From Ophthalmolycus amberensis (lineage: Eukaryota; Chordata; Actinopteri; Perciformes; Zoarcidae), in NCBI GenBank assembly GCA_024529925.1, contig JAFEUB010000896.1:1048501-1112500 (forward strand): a stretch of 64,000 nucleotides of DNA, written 5' to 3'. Below, one piece after another: positions 10,480 through 23,040 of the stretch. Each line of letters opens with the position of its first letter. Within the stretch, counting starts at the first letter, position 1. Under the pieces are notes generated by a model. It did not search any database. It had not been told where the DNA came from and saw only the letters and a list, made by a program, of their open reading frames with translations. The position numbers and the translations under genes were made by a program.

Positions 10480-12819
10480 GGCAAAGTACGTGAGCCCTGG
10501 CACCAAGCTCTCTCTGAACACCCATTCCCTCCAACAGCAGACTGGAATAAATCAACCCCTCAGACTCACTGTCCCGGTCCAACCTTACCCTGTCTGTCCT
10601 CTCTCACTGTCATTCAATGTTCTGACGTCATTCAGCTGACTGAAGAGAGAGACAAAGAGACAGTTGAAAAAGAGGAGCAAACGCTCCTCACGTCTCCGCT
10701 CCTCTGCTCTTAATTATGAGGTGCACCCCTCTGCTCTGTAAAGTGGTACAACCCGCAGAGCTTGACTTTGGCACCACAGGACAAACAGTACGGTAAAGAG
10801 AGGGGTGCAAAGGAAAGGGAATCTTCTCAAAGGAGAGTGTGGAGATTTGAAAAACATAAAAAAAAGACAATTTCCCCTCGCAGCGCCAAATGTGAAAGGT
10901 CTCCCTCCACCATTTTGTTCACCGTTTTGACACCATGGTTCTTCTTTGAGTGTGAATTTTTGTTTCGGCTTTTGTTTTTTTGTGCCAGTGGCATCCAGCA
11001 GACAACAATGTGCTTTACTTTGGATTTCAGATGAGACTAAAACTGTTGTAGCCGTGCCAGAGGGCAGTGACTCTCAACCAATCATGCAGTGTGTGTGTGT
11101 GTACGTGATTGTGTGTGTGTGTGTGTGTATGCGATTGTGTGTGAATATGAGTGGCCACGACAACCCCATGTCCTGTCTTAACTGTGAAGTATAACTCTAT
11201 AATGACATTTCTGTACGGAGGAGGTTGACGTTAACATTATTTTCCCTTTTTTATAAACAATCGCAGAGAGACAAATGGATTTTATTTTTTGTCTCAGTGT
11301 GTTTACCAATCAGAGGTGTGAGTGGTTGGCAGGTGAAGGGGTGAGACATTATTTTGTGATTCCCAGTTACCTCAGAGACGGCGCTGGACAGAGCCATCAT
11401 GAAGTGAAAGAAAGCAATAATGAAACATAAGGACGAAGAAAAAGCCAATTTAATTTGATGTTTTATGATATAATGTGTTTTTCTCAACAAAGCAAAGTGA
11501 AGTTTAGAGATGACAGCAGGAGATGGGCGCTGAACAATATCTCACCTCCATTCTTCGCTCCCCAGCTGACTCTCAGTACCCCCGGGTCTGCCTGGCCTAA
11601 CCTGAGGCCCCCATGGGCTCTGCAGTCCATTTGAAGGAGGGAATGTGAGCTGTGGCTGTCTGGCTGTCTGACTGGGGCTGTGAGGCCCGGCCGCTTGGGA
11701 GCTCCATTCAGCCTCTTCTGCCCGACACTGAACCTCTTTGTGCCCCAGAAGCAGGAGGAGACTGCGGCAACAAATAGCCGTTAAGAGTCAGGGACCTAGC
11801 CCAGTGCCGCAGCCTCGCAGAATATCAATGAGGAGGACAGCAGCTCCATCCGTCATGTGAGATGTACCAAACAGGACCGGGCATCTCTTGTGCTTCGCCG
11901 ACTCTGGTGGTTCACTGGTTTGCCAGGACAAGGGAGGAAGGCAGAGGGCTGAAACTAGGGGCTGAGGCCAGAGCAAGCTGTCACAATGGTCATCCCTTGT
12001 GGCTTTATCCCTTTCAGTGTGTTTCACAACGAAAGCGGAATAAAGAAGACAGATGGGCATGGGTGTACTTGGGTGTGGAGTTACTCTTTCAGTCCGTTGT
12101 CTGATCTTTTGATGTTTTCAGTTGTTGTTTTTTGTCTGTTCCCATCCGTTCGTGATTCAAATGTAGATCCAGAGATAGCTTTAGTTCATCTGGGTCATGG
12201 TGTGTTAGAGGTGTCTGTCGGCGTGTGTGTGTGTGTGTGTGAGAGTCTCTTTGGGTTTTGTGTCCATGAATGCGTTACTCATATTGAGTGCAAAAAACTG
12301 CTTTGATCAGTTGTGCTTTCGTTCTCACCCTTCCTTTTTTATTCCACCCCTGTTTCTTTCTCTATTGAGCCGTTAATGTTTTGCAGCGACCCTTTGCTTG
12401 ACATTCTCAAATCCGGGTTAAAAGTGTCGGAGACCCGCGTGGGAGTGCTTCTCACCATTATAAAGTACACAAAGAAGTACGGCTAAAATGGAGACGCTGG
12501 GCTTCAATAGATAAACAGTGCACACACACACACACAAGAAAATATCAGAATGTACAAATATAAGTGCAGGGTATTACTTCACATTTCTTTTGATACCCTT
12601 CAGTTTTTGTGACTAATTAGAAAACATTGTTTTTGTTTTCAGGTGCAGAACCTCATTTGTATCACCCCTCTCATCAGTATCGTTTTCAGCCTCAGCTAGC
12701 AGCTGCTTTTAGCAATAACACACAAAAGATTAACAATACACTACCCAACACCAAACGGCAGAGCGTTTAACAGCTGAAGAGACAGACATGTTCCTCAATA
12801 GTTGGTGGAGACCAAAATC

Positions 12820-13150
12820 AAGCCAATTTTTATTTATAAAGCACCTTTCAAACTAATCAAATCAAAGGGATTCATAATTGATTGATAAGATTAAAACAAG
12901 ACAAAAATGCATAGAAGATAAAGAGACTAATGCACAACAAATTAAATAAAACAAAAGAATACAACAGTGAATGAATGAATCTTGGTAAAAACTGTATGTT
13001 AATGAAATCAAATTAGAGGGAAATAATATAAAAGTTATTGCTCAAACCACAGCATTAGAACACATAAGACACTGTATACAATCTGAGTTAATACACCATA
13101 GAATTATAAAACATTACATAAGAGCCAGACTAAACAGATGGGGTTTAGTC
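12820..13150. repeat. Dispersed fish repeat (TTTATTTATAAAGCACCTTTCAAA type)
   Basis: Begins with a TTTTTATTTATAAAGCACCTTTC block, continues through an A-rich stretch of short AAAACAAGA/AATTAAATAAAAC motifs and ends with CCAGACTAAACAGATGGGGTTTAG. This order is familiar to me from many teleost non-coding regions; there is no second copy in the window. Boundaries are approximate. Confidence 0.5.
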
Positions 13151-13600
13151 GCTCGAGAAACTTGAAAAAACGTGTCAAAATTTCAATTTGAATCAAGGAC
13201 AGTTCGATCACGAAAAAAGTAAACAAGATTGTAAATCAGACCAAATACCAGCTGACAGTTTTCGCGACTCAGCGCCGCGGACACATTTTACTAAAACAGC
13301 ATTGAGGTTCAGCACCCGGCCCTAAAAAACGAATAACAAAAAAAAATACACAGCCAGAGCTGGAGGTACTGCATGAGACAAGCCAGTGAAAGAGATTTAT
13401 GAAAGCAAGGACAGAGGAGGAGGTCAGGCGGGCGAACATGATGTTACTGCATTACCGCCTCAGCACATTAGTCCAGTGTATTCTTTACACATTCCACCCT
13501 GAAACAGGTCATTAGTACTGAGGATACGGCGCCCGGGCCCTCATCTCTGACTCTCTTTATCTCCCTCCGTCTCCATCTCTGCTGTGACCTGAGTGCTGCG

Positions 13601-13605
13601 CGTGT

Positions 13606-13644
<39 letters not shown>

Positions 13645-13654
13645 TGTGTGTGTG
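13601..13654. repeat. (TG)n microsatellite
   Basis: Interrupted TG repeat with two TCTG interruptions, in the sema6b 3' flank. Confidence 0.95.
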
Positions 13655-14534
13655 AATGAGGCCTCTGTCTCGGCCGGCTTGCCCAGCCAGCCGTGTCCTC
13701 GCTCTGCATCTCCTACGGTGTTTCACTAAACATGCTTGATTAGGCAAAGTACATTCCCGAAACCCTCTAATGGCCTGATGAGCCCTTGAGATGATTGCTA
13801 CGGACACACCAGCCCTGAGAGGGAGGTGCACGTTTGACCAGCTCCTTACCCGTTTACTAACCACCAGCCTCGCGCACTCACAGGCGCACGTACAAATACC
13901 GTCGTCCCTCGAACCAAATTCGGGATGCAATTGAATTAAGATCAGAAACAGAGCTCGGGCTTGAAATCGGCCGACACTGGCGGGTTCTAGGAAAGGTATA
14001 CTGTACATGATGTTATCTTACTGACTGGATCATTTGATTACATTTGTTCAACATTACAGGGCAGCTAAGGAATTCAGGTGTAGGCTTGTGGAAGGCAGTC
14101 TGTTTATTACAGCCATCATTCTCCCTTTTCCTTACATACTTCATGTCATTCCCATTCCTCCTCTTTCTACAGCTGCACTTTGTCTCCTTCTTTCAAAGCT
14201 CCGTTTTTATGAGCGAGACTCACACTGCTGCATCTTTCTACACACACACACACACACACACACAGATCTAATATCTCTACCCAATTTATGTCCATGCTGC
14301 GCCATCCTGTTTGTCACTATTAAAGGTTAGCTTGTTAATATAATGAGTCGGTGACAGAAACAGAAATCAAAGTAATTCACAAAATCCGGCTTTATTTCAT
14401 ATCAAATCCTTAATGTGTTGAAAAAAAAATTTGACATTTTCAAATCCTCTCATGCAGTAAATTGCTTTCCTTTCCTTAGAAATATTTTTTTTTTGGAGTT
14501 CTTCTTTTTTTGTTCACACATATTGCCTCCAGTC

Positions 14535-14569
<35 letters not shown>

Positions 14570-15491
14570 AAATTCCCACCCAGCCCTCATGACCCAGTCT
14601 GTCTGTGTTCTTATTTATCAGGTTGTGTCTGTGTGCTTGTTAAAGTGACCATGTCTTTGTGTGTTGGGGTTGTTTGTGCCCTCTGGCCCAGTGATGCGAT
14701 GCCCCCCCCCCCCCCCCAGCCAATAACTGCCATCTTACCCTACAGCGCTCCACTGTGCTGTAAAATGCTCTATGCCCCAGAAAGAGTCCAGAATCGGAGG
14801 CTAACTTTGACTAAACCCACCATCGCACTTGAGAGTAGTGACATGAAACTGCTCCCTTCCGAGCCAAAGTACGAGAGGGAGAGAAAAAAGCACAAAAACA
14901 AGGCGTTCGCATTCGCATTTTCGTAAAGTTGTCGATGTATTTAGTCAGCACATCCTTTCTGTCATGTTTGTTTTTTTCTATAGTTTGTTTCTGCGGTAGA
15001 TATTTGGTTTGAAATGATATGGGATATTATTGTATATGATTTCAATTTCTCTGGTGTGCCGGATTTGATGACGACAATGAAGATGAACCCGAAGACTATC
15101 ATGATTATTATCGTATTGACAGTGACAATGAAGCAGTACTGTGAGCAGCACTGAGGTGTTGTGTTTCCTCTTTGGATGCTGAATCTGAAAGGAAATGGAG
15201 GAGTAAGAGGAGTGAATGAACTCATACAGACTTAAGTTCTCCTGCGAAGCGGATTCTCCTGCTACTGTGAAGGACCCCGTCGTCCTGTGGCCCCCCACCA
15301 GAGGCTGACCCCCCCCCCCCCCCCCATTGCCCCTAGGGCCCTCCGGGGCACGCCGTCATCCGATGACAACACATGTCCCTACTACGTGTACATAACCTTG
15401 ATGCTTACATGTAATTTAAGTGCAGTAGCTGCATGACGACACAGCCTCTGTGTGTGTACAGAAGTAGCGGCGTGTGAATTTGTACAGTACA

Positions 15492-15496
<5 letters not shown>

Positions 15497-15532
<36 letters not shown>

Positions 15533-15660
15533 GTGTGTGCTTGTGTCCGCGAAGAAATCTGTCTGTCATCACGCAAAACGAAACACGTGCATGCACCCTC
15601 CGACAACTGCCCAGTACACACATCCCCTCTACACACATGCTACACACACACACACACACG
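15497..15660. repeat. (TG)n and (CA)n microsatellites in opposite phase
   Basis: A TG tract at 15497-15541 is followed about 100 bp later by a CA tract at 15641-15660, so the transcript could fold back on itself. Confidence 0.9.
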
Positions 15661-16018
15661 CCAACACACTCCAGCAGCTGTTCACCATTCTCCACATTGT
15701 CCTGAGCTCTGCCTGTCACTCCGCATGGAGACTTTGCTCAATGTCAACTTTCTTATTCTAATAAACCACTCAGACATTGATCTTGAAGGTGTCATCATTG
15801 ACTGCTGTGTGTTTGATATCCTCGATTGATTCGTATCATTTATAATAACATTAAATAACCTGTAGCACAGTGATTATTGCAACATGAAATACGTTGTTTT
15901 CGAATAAGACTGCGGTATGTTACCTACTATGTGTTTGAGTTGCACAGTAGTGGAAGAAGTGTTCAGATTGTCTATTTAAGTAGCAGTACAATACATTCAT
16001 GTTCATGTTCACTGGTTC

Positions 16019-16060
16019 AGGCTAACATGCTAAATGCTAACGTGACCCGATGTGACTGTA
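16019..16060 (-). repeat. Fragment of dispersed repeat family 1
   Basis: GCTAACATGCTAAATGCTAACG is, on the minus strand, the CGTTAGCATTTAGCATGTTAGC signature of family 1 (7450-7800). The fragment lies just upstream of the 32-bp array. Confidence 0.45.
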
Positions 16061-16109
16061 GAGCTTCATTCAGCTCAAAACGTTTCGAATTTGAGGAGCA
16101 CAGTATAGA

Positions 16110-17508
16110 GGGATAGAGGGACAGAGTGGACTGGTTATACTGGGATATATACATAGTGGACTGGTTATACTGGCATATAGGGACAGAGTGGACTGGTTAT
16201 ACTGGCATATAGGGACAGAGTGGACTAGTTATACTGGGATATAGGGACAGAGTGGACTGGTTATACTGGCATATAGGGACAGAGTGGACTGGTTATACTG
16301 GCATATAGGGACAGAGTGGACTGGTTATACTGGCATATAGGGACAGAGTGGACTAGTTATACTGGGACCGAGTGGACTGGTTGTACTGGGACAGAGGGAC
16401 CGAGTGGACAGGTTATACTGGGATATAGGGACAGAGTGGAGTGGTTATACTGGGACAGAGGGACCGAGTGGACTGGTTATACTGGGACAGAGGGACAGAG
16501 TGGCCCGGTTATACTGGGATAGAAGGGACCGAGTGGACCGGTTATACTGGGACAGAGGGACCGAGTGGACCGGTTATACTGGGACAAAGGGACCGAGTGG
16601 ACCGGTTATATTGGGATAAAGGGACCGAGTGGACCGGTTATACTGGGATAAAGGGACCGAGTGGACCGGTTATATTGGGATAAAGGGACCGAGTGGACCG
16701 GTTATACTGGGACAAAGGGACCGAGTGGACCGGTTATATTGGGATAAAGGGACCGAGTGAACCGGTTATACTGGGACAAAGGGACCGAGTGGACCGGTTA
16801 TACTGGGACAGAGGGACCGAGTGGACCGGTTATACTGGGACAAAGGGACCGAGTGGACCGGTTATATTGGGAGAAAGGGACCGAGTGGACCGGTTATACT
16901 GGGATAAAGGGACCGAGTGGACCGGTTATATTGGGATAAAGGGACCGAGTGGACCGGTTATACTGGGACAAAGGGACAGAGTGGACCGGTTATACTGGGA
17001 TAAAGGGACCGAGTGAACCGGTTATACTGGGATAAAGGGACAGAGTGGACCGGTTATATTGGGATAAAGGGACCAAGTGGACCGGTTATATTGGGATAAA
17101 GGGACCGAGTGGACCGGTTATACTGGGACAAAGGGACCGAGTGGACCGGTTATACTGGGACAGAGGGACCGAGTGGACCGGTTATACTGGGACAAAGGGA
17201 CCGAGTGGACCGGTTATATTGGGATAAAGGGACCGAGTGGACCGGTTATACTGGGATAAAGGGACCGAGTGGACCGGTTATATTGGGATAAAGGGACCGA
17301 GTGGACCGGTTATACTGGGACAAAGGGACCGAGTGGACCGGTTATATTGGGATAAAGGGACCGAGTGGACCGGTTATACTGGGATAAAGGGACAGAGTGG
17401 ACCGGTTATATTGGGATAAAGGGACCGAGTGGACCGGTTATATTGGGATAAAGGGACCGAGTGGACTGGTTATACTGGGACAGAGAGACCGAGTGGACCG
17501 GTTATATG
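16110..17508. repeat. Minisatellite: about 43 tandem copies of a 32-bp unit with higher-order structure
   Basis: The 5' units are GGGACAGAGTGGACTGG followed by TTATACTGGCATATA. From about 16540 they change to GGGACCGAGTGGACCGG followed by TTATA(C/T)TGGGA(T/C)A(A/G)A. The period is 32 bp, not a multiple of three, so all three forward frames stay open in overlapping stretches; these are not genes. The 3' two thirds are nearly uniform and differ at a few diagnostic sites. Using A=CTGGGACAGA, B=CTGGGACAAA, C=TTGGGATAAA and D=CTGGGATAAA, the units from about 16540 read ABCDCBCB, ABCDCBDDCCB, ABCDCBCDCC, A. The last unit runs directly into a non-repetitive coding-like stretch. Confidence 0.97.
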
Positions 17509-17610
17509 AAGAATTAGAGAATGAACGAGTAGAGAAGCTGAACCTGCAGTGGACTTTGCAGTGCCGTTTAGACAGAGTACGACAACAACACACTGCTGAA
17601 CTAGCTTGAA
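17490..17610 (+). pseudogene. Short coiled-coil-like reading frame at the 3' end of the minisatellite (unrecognised)
   Basis: In frame with the last repeat units (RVDRLY) the sequence continues as EELENERVEKLNLQW and CRLDRVRQQHTAELA to a TGA at 17608-17610. It is rich in Glu, Arg, Leu and Gln with roughly heptad-spaced hydrophobics, unlike the repeat itself. I do not recognise the protein. It could be the last exon or a relic of a gene whose upstream part was displaced by repeat growth, or a chance frame. No convincing pyrimidine-rich acceptor precedes it. An AATAAA at 17812-17817 lies 200 bp downstream. Confidence 0.3.
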
Positions 17611-17655
17611 CTCTCCAGATGAGAACGTCAACACACACTTCGTTGGGACCACGCT

Positions 17656-17668
17656 GTTGCCTAGCAAC
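17656..17668. promoter_or_regulatory. RFX X-box motif
   Basis: GTTGCCTAGCAAC fits the X-box consensus GTNRCC-N(0-3)-RGYAAC with a one-base spacer. RFX factors use such sites at promoters of cilium genes. It lies 46 nt past the coiled-coil-like frame, in locally GC-richer sequence. Confidence 0.5.
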
Positions 17669-18734
17669 GTAGTGGCGAGAGCGCGCTACCCGCTGTGTAG
17701 AAACTGTTTTGTTTCTCCTTTGCTGTAGCTGCAGCCGCTGTGGAGTTTTTATTATACATGCATGTGTACGTACGTCTGCTTGGTGATATTTTATTCAACT
17801 GTTGATTCGAAAATAAAGAGTCTTGTCTTTTTCTACTTCTTTTTTAAGCCAGTTTTATGTTCATAATTGATAGCAGTTGTAAGCACAGGCTGCATAGTGT
17901 CCGTGTCTTAACATGTTGCTGATGTAGTTCCACTTGTGTATAAGCTGACATTTAATGCAATCTATTCTTTAGCCTACTCTTTAATTCAACAATAGTGTCA
18001 TATAAATGAACCCCCCACCCTTCTAAAATGTAACGCAGTCACTGACCTGCACTATAAATGACTAAAGATTAGATTTATAGGAGTATATAGTAGTAGGCTG
18101 CTCTTTCCACCTCTGAGAGCTCTGAGCAGCATTCCAGCTCGAAGCTGCACACAGTGTTGTAGTGTAGTACCATCAGTCTTTATTAGAGGGCGCTAAAGCT
18201 CTAAAAGACACTTTATGAGTGTTGCAATAAAATGCCAAAAGCCTGGAGCAAGACTTCTGTATATTCAGTAGAACAATCATAAAAATGTGTAAATCAGTGA
18301 CAGAAATTGTCATTTACCTGTCAGTTCATATTGCCGGTATAGACAGATATTTACTTCACCCCCTCCCCAAACCTGCTCCTCTTCCCTCTGGGGAGCCTAT
18401 CAGGCCATTTCACATCTGTTGAGTGGTGGAGGACTGTGAGGACCTGTCGGGAGCTCTCTTTCGCTGATGTTTTATGGGACTGAAGCCCTCCAATGCTGCA
18501 GTACTTGATTGATATAGGAATGAAGGAGGAGGAGGAGGAGGAGGGAGGTGGACAGTGACTGTGTCGCACCCTGCGTGCAATTACACTGGAGCATTTGGGG
18601 CGTTCAGTCTCCTCTGCAGATTTAAGGTCACTGCATGTGCCAGCTTTGGGATAATTTACAGCTTGTTTACACCCAGCCCAGATCTGTGAAGAATTACGAG
18701 GGAGTGTATACCTGACACCATGCAGTCCCTCATC

Positions 18735-18762
18735 CATCTATCTATCTATCTATCTATCTATC

Positions 18763-18796
<34 letters not shown>

Positions 18797-18882
18797 GTCT
18801 ATCTATCTGTCTGTCTGTCTGTCTGTCTGTCTGTTTCTTTCTTCCTCTCCTTCCCTCCTGCAGCCTCCACACACACAAACAC

Positions 18883-18916
<34 letters not shown>

Positions 18917-18931
18917 ACACTCTCATTCTCC
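18735..18931. repeat. Compound microsatellite (CTAT)n(CTGT)n followed by (CA)n
   Basis: CTAT repeats at 18735-18805 pass into CTGT repeats to 18835, followed after a CT-rich gap by CA repeats at 18871-18931. Confidence 0.95.
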
Positions 18932-19570
18932 CTCATTATGATGAATCTGATTAATGAAGAGGCTGAAGCAGTGCCAGTGGGTATACTCTCCTTGATTTCA
19001 CTCCTCCACAGCTGAGCTCCATGTAATGCCAGCTGGCGTCTCAATATTTGGTCTCCAAATATCTACTCTTCCTCAAAAACTAGACATGCTTATTTTCCTT
19101 CATACTGTTTGTTGGTGTACAACAACTCGACAAATTTAGATTGGACCAAAAACAACATGTGCGCCAGAGTGGGAGATACATTTTTTGACATGTTATTGTG
19201 ATCGGGGTGTGTGAGGGAAGAAGCTGGTCAGCAGCATAATAACAAATTAAGCGTTTTATTTACCCAGAATTGACGTCCAAACCATTAACAAACACGTTGA
19301 TCCAACACGTTTAACAGTTAACGAGGACAAGTGATGCGATAATCAAATCATTTAATGAACACATTCACTGAAACATTTATACCTTTCTGGTCAGACATGA
19401 ACACTAACAGAGGGGACAGGTGGACTTAACATACATTGTACTCCACTATTTTACTTTGCTCTGGGCCTTAACATTGTGTCATGCAGACACATGGTGGAAA
19501 AGTCTTGATGTGAACTCTCATTTGTATGATACATTAATACAGGGGTGCTTAATTGATAAGAAACCTTCCT

Positions 19571-19601
<31 letters not shown>

Positions 19602-19814
19602 AGAGTTATGTGTGAGTTATGTGTGATAACCCTGAAAACACTGCATCCCAAAAAATATTTTTAGATGTAAACATAGAGGTACAATATATCTAATCAGTGT
19701 CTTTTCTGTTATTGTTTCTTTATATCTCTAACGTGAGATGTTGCTCATCAGACAGTCTTCCTCACACAATAACTGCTGTATCATATTGCAGGTGCTTTGC
19801 AATAACAACCGTGA

Positions 19815-19828
19815 CCACCAGGGGGCGG
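19815..19828 (+). promoter_or_regulatory. CTCF-like motif
   Basis: CCACCAGGGGGCGG matches the CTCF core consensus CCASYAGRKGGCRS at every position. It is followed by long G runs, which makes chance resemblance somewhat more likely. Confidence 0.45.
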
Positions 19829-22207
19829 TTTTGGGGGGGGTGGGGGGGGGGGGGGACAGAGCTGAAACCACTCAAATCGAGAGAGTCAATTGAATTGTTT
19901 TGTCTCCTCCAGCGTTTATTCCCAGTTGGCTCCGAAAGAGATCAAATCATTCCAATCTAAAGCACATTTGGTATATATGTTTTAAATATTTTACACAAAA
20001 TGCTTGGAATGTAACAATGGATTGAGAACTTCATGGGGAAGTGAGCGGAGAAAAGCGTGGCAGTAAGAGGGAAGTAATGAAATGGGAACTACACGGGGGG
20101 TGAAATGCATGCAAAGGGTCGAGATGAAGGGGGAATTCAGTGGAGTTGTGTTTATGGACAGGAGCTTCAAATTTAATTTGGCAGTTAAAGTGGGAGCAGA
20201 GAGCCCCCAGGTGGACACACTGTATATCTTTTCAGTTTTTGACCACATGGCAGCATGTTACAGATTTGCTCGTGGCATGTTATCCACAGAAGTAAACCTG
20301 ATATACATGTTTATTCTTATTTGTGGGGAAAAGTTGTGTTGTGTAAGCTGAGATGAGCTCCTATACACAGGAGGTACTTGTGATCTGATAATGTGTTGGT
20401 TTGGTGAGATGTCATGGAAGTAGATGTAAAACTCAAGGTCCAGTAGCGTAACATTTTATTTCTTTATGTGTTAACTCTGCATTCTGGTTTATTTTCTGTG
20501 CACAAGCCTTGCCCTTAGAGACATAAGAGGTGCGTTTAGTTCACTGCAGTAAGATAGCTACCACATATTTAATTCACTTTAATTCAGTACTCAGCTATGT
20601 ATGAACACAGAAGAAAGAAACACTGCCTGTTTGGAGGTACTGGGGGCTCTGCAGTCCAACAGTGCTGTGCAAACTAAACCTCTACATCTTATAATTTTAC
20701 ATCCAAACACATCTCTCCACCTTTGTTTTGTCTGATTTCTAAGTGGAGTCTGATAGCCGTACATTACGAGCAATAACCCCGACAGCAGTCGTACATGATA
20801 TGCACATCTGTGAGTCGCCGAGAGCGCTTTAGGCCTAATTACAGTGTGGCTGGGCAGATGTAATTGGAAAATCAACAGGGTGCGTGAGTAAATGTGTGAA
20901 GGCCTAATTGGCAAGTCAGCAGGGTGTGCAGCTGCACCCTGTAAACTGTGAGAAGGACACGACAAACATCTTCATGAACACAAACACCTCTGAGTTTGTG
21001 TTTTGGTGTCTGCAGTCTCAACACTGAGAAGACATGCATGAAAAGCAGATTTTTTTTTATCACCGTATGTGAGCTGTAAGTAAACCTTTTTTTTTTTTAT
21101 CCTCGGGCATCTTTTCTCGTCCATCACACCACCGCAAACAACATGCTATGATCAAGCAGTCGATTTTCTTTCGCCAAATCATTCCTCCTCTCTCTTTCCC
21201 CTTGTTTCCTGTCACCTCTAAACCACCCACTATCACTCAAAGCTTCTTTTTTTATATAATTTAAAACAGAATAAATACATATACATTTTTTTTTAAAGGA
21301 AAGCAAAAGACATTTACGCTGATGATGACGACATAACAAAGCCACTTTCTAAATGCTGGCTGTAAATTGTCTGCAGCACCCTCTTTGTTTCCAGCAGTGT
21401 GACGCCCTTTGCAGCAGTTTGATCCTTTTCTCACATGGTACAGTTTTGCCCGGGCAAAAAAAGAGAGCAAAGTGAGCAGCTTTTGACAGAACAGAAGGTT
21501 TTGCATATCAAAGTGTCTGTGGCAGCAACACGGTCCCAGAGACTCCTATTTGACAGACAATGCTGAATTGTGCAAAATTGGCCAATTATCCTACAGTTTG
21601 ATATCGTATCATTACTGCACTGCAGTGTTCAAAGAACAAGTAAAAAAAGAAACTAATTCTTGATAGTTACGTTAAGTTTCACCATTTCTTTTTCAAAATA
21701 ACAGTCGTTATCCTGTCGGTGGGGTAAAGACAAAATGAGGTTTTGATATACTCTTGTAGTCACTGAGATTAGAAGAAGTCGAGATACTATTTGGCATCAC
21801 ATTCAATCAAAATGTCATTAACTCCTATAATTCATTACACACGCCTTCACGGTGTTCAACAAATCTCTGTATGTGGGGCGAAGTTTTCTTCTTTTTAATG
21901 AATAAAGCCAAGATTTTCTTTCTGTTATATGAGCTGCCTGTGTGACGAGGCTGCAGGCCACATGGATTTACACTTGATGAAAGAGTTTATCGGGGCAGTG
22001 GAGCAGAATACTCTTTTCTTGATGGGCTCTTTTGTCCCCTCTTTAATGCAACCTTCATTTTGCTTCAATCTCTTTCTCAATTTTCCAGCAAATTGTCCTC
22101 TTTTTTTTTTTCTTTGCTCCAGCACACAAAGGTGTTTACCTGCTTTATGTGATGCTGAGCTTACCTCTGCCATTGTCCAGTTTTGCTTGTTGTTGAGGCA
22201 ACCATGC

Positions 22208-22221
22208 GTTTCCATGGAAAC
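22208..22221. promoter_or_regulatory. Palindromic GTTTCCATGGAAAC, RFX-like
   Basis: A perfect 14-bp palindrome of the form seen in RFX/EF-C sites, 8 bp after another dyad GTTGAGGCAAC (22190-22200). Intergenic. Confidence 0.3.
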
Positions 22222-23040
22222 CCGGTTCAGGGGTCAGCACGTTGCGGATGCACTTTGCGAAGCAAGATGTGAAAATGCAGGAAAATTGAGCAGTCGTGAC
22301 TGGACTTTGAGTGAATTCTGGGTGTTCATGCTGTGCTGTTTCTTCTTCATGTACATAAATATTGCTGTTTGTCCACTCATCCAGCTCCCTGAAACCTACT
22401 TTTCTTATTTGTAAATCAAACAAAAGTGCAACAATTTCATGTCGCTGAAGCCCACGTGTGTGTATCTGCATTGTGTTAAAATGCTATTTTATCCGATTGC
22501 ATTCGTATTCATTTAACCTTAATCTTTTTGTTTTTGTTTGTGTCGTGTGTGCATGGGTGCGTGCTACACGTGTCATTTTGTATTGTGGCTATATATTTGT
22601 GTAAGTGTGTCAGGCCCGGTCCTGGTGATTATCTGTAGTACTGATGTGCTGTAACACAATACCGGCTGGATTAATTCAAAACCGAGCCTCCTCTGAGCTG
22701 TTATAGATCATTCGCCGTGATACGTATTATCTTGTGCCTTGTCTTTCCGCTGTCCACCAACTGAAAGCGAGACCAACGGGACTGATAGACGGTACTCGCT
22801 TTCTCTGACCTGGTCAGCTCAACTCAACTCGCTCACTTGACACCGTTTGTTGAGGAAAGATCCAAAGTGAGGCGCTTTTTAACTTCAGGCTTTAGTGAGT
22901 AAAAACCAAAGGTTTAGACTACTGTCACAGCAGTAGCCCTCGAGATAATGTATGCGAAATTAATTTCATGCAGGATATTTCACATTCCATGTTTAATCTG
23001 ATGCAGAGAAATGATAGAATTTATGGTATTATATGGATAG

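Larger units (their letters stand above)
10480..16100 (+). other. sema6b 3'UTR and 3' flank
   Basis: Non-coding. A polyadenylation signal AATAAA at 10546-10551 is only 67 nt after the stop; another is at 12039-12044. I cannot tell which is used. Microsatellites lie at 11091-11145, 12223-12242, 13601-13654, 14241-14264, 14539-14568 and 15497-15541, and C runs at 14702-14717 and 15309-15325. A dispersed repeat is at 12820-13150. No other gene was recognised. Confidence 0.5.

Noticed and set aside
16316..17609. A series of long + strand open frames (MDRLYWDKGTEW type) in the tandem array
   Set aside because: They are the three translations of a 32-bp repeat that contains no stop; they overlap each other and have no start context, domain or splice support. 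Only the non-repetitive tail was kept, at low confidence.
21929..22414. 161-codon + strand frame
   Set aside because: Composition looks like random translation of AT-rich DNA with many Cys/Phe; overlapping minus-strand frames are equally open and neither shows a domain or splice signals.
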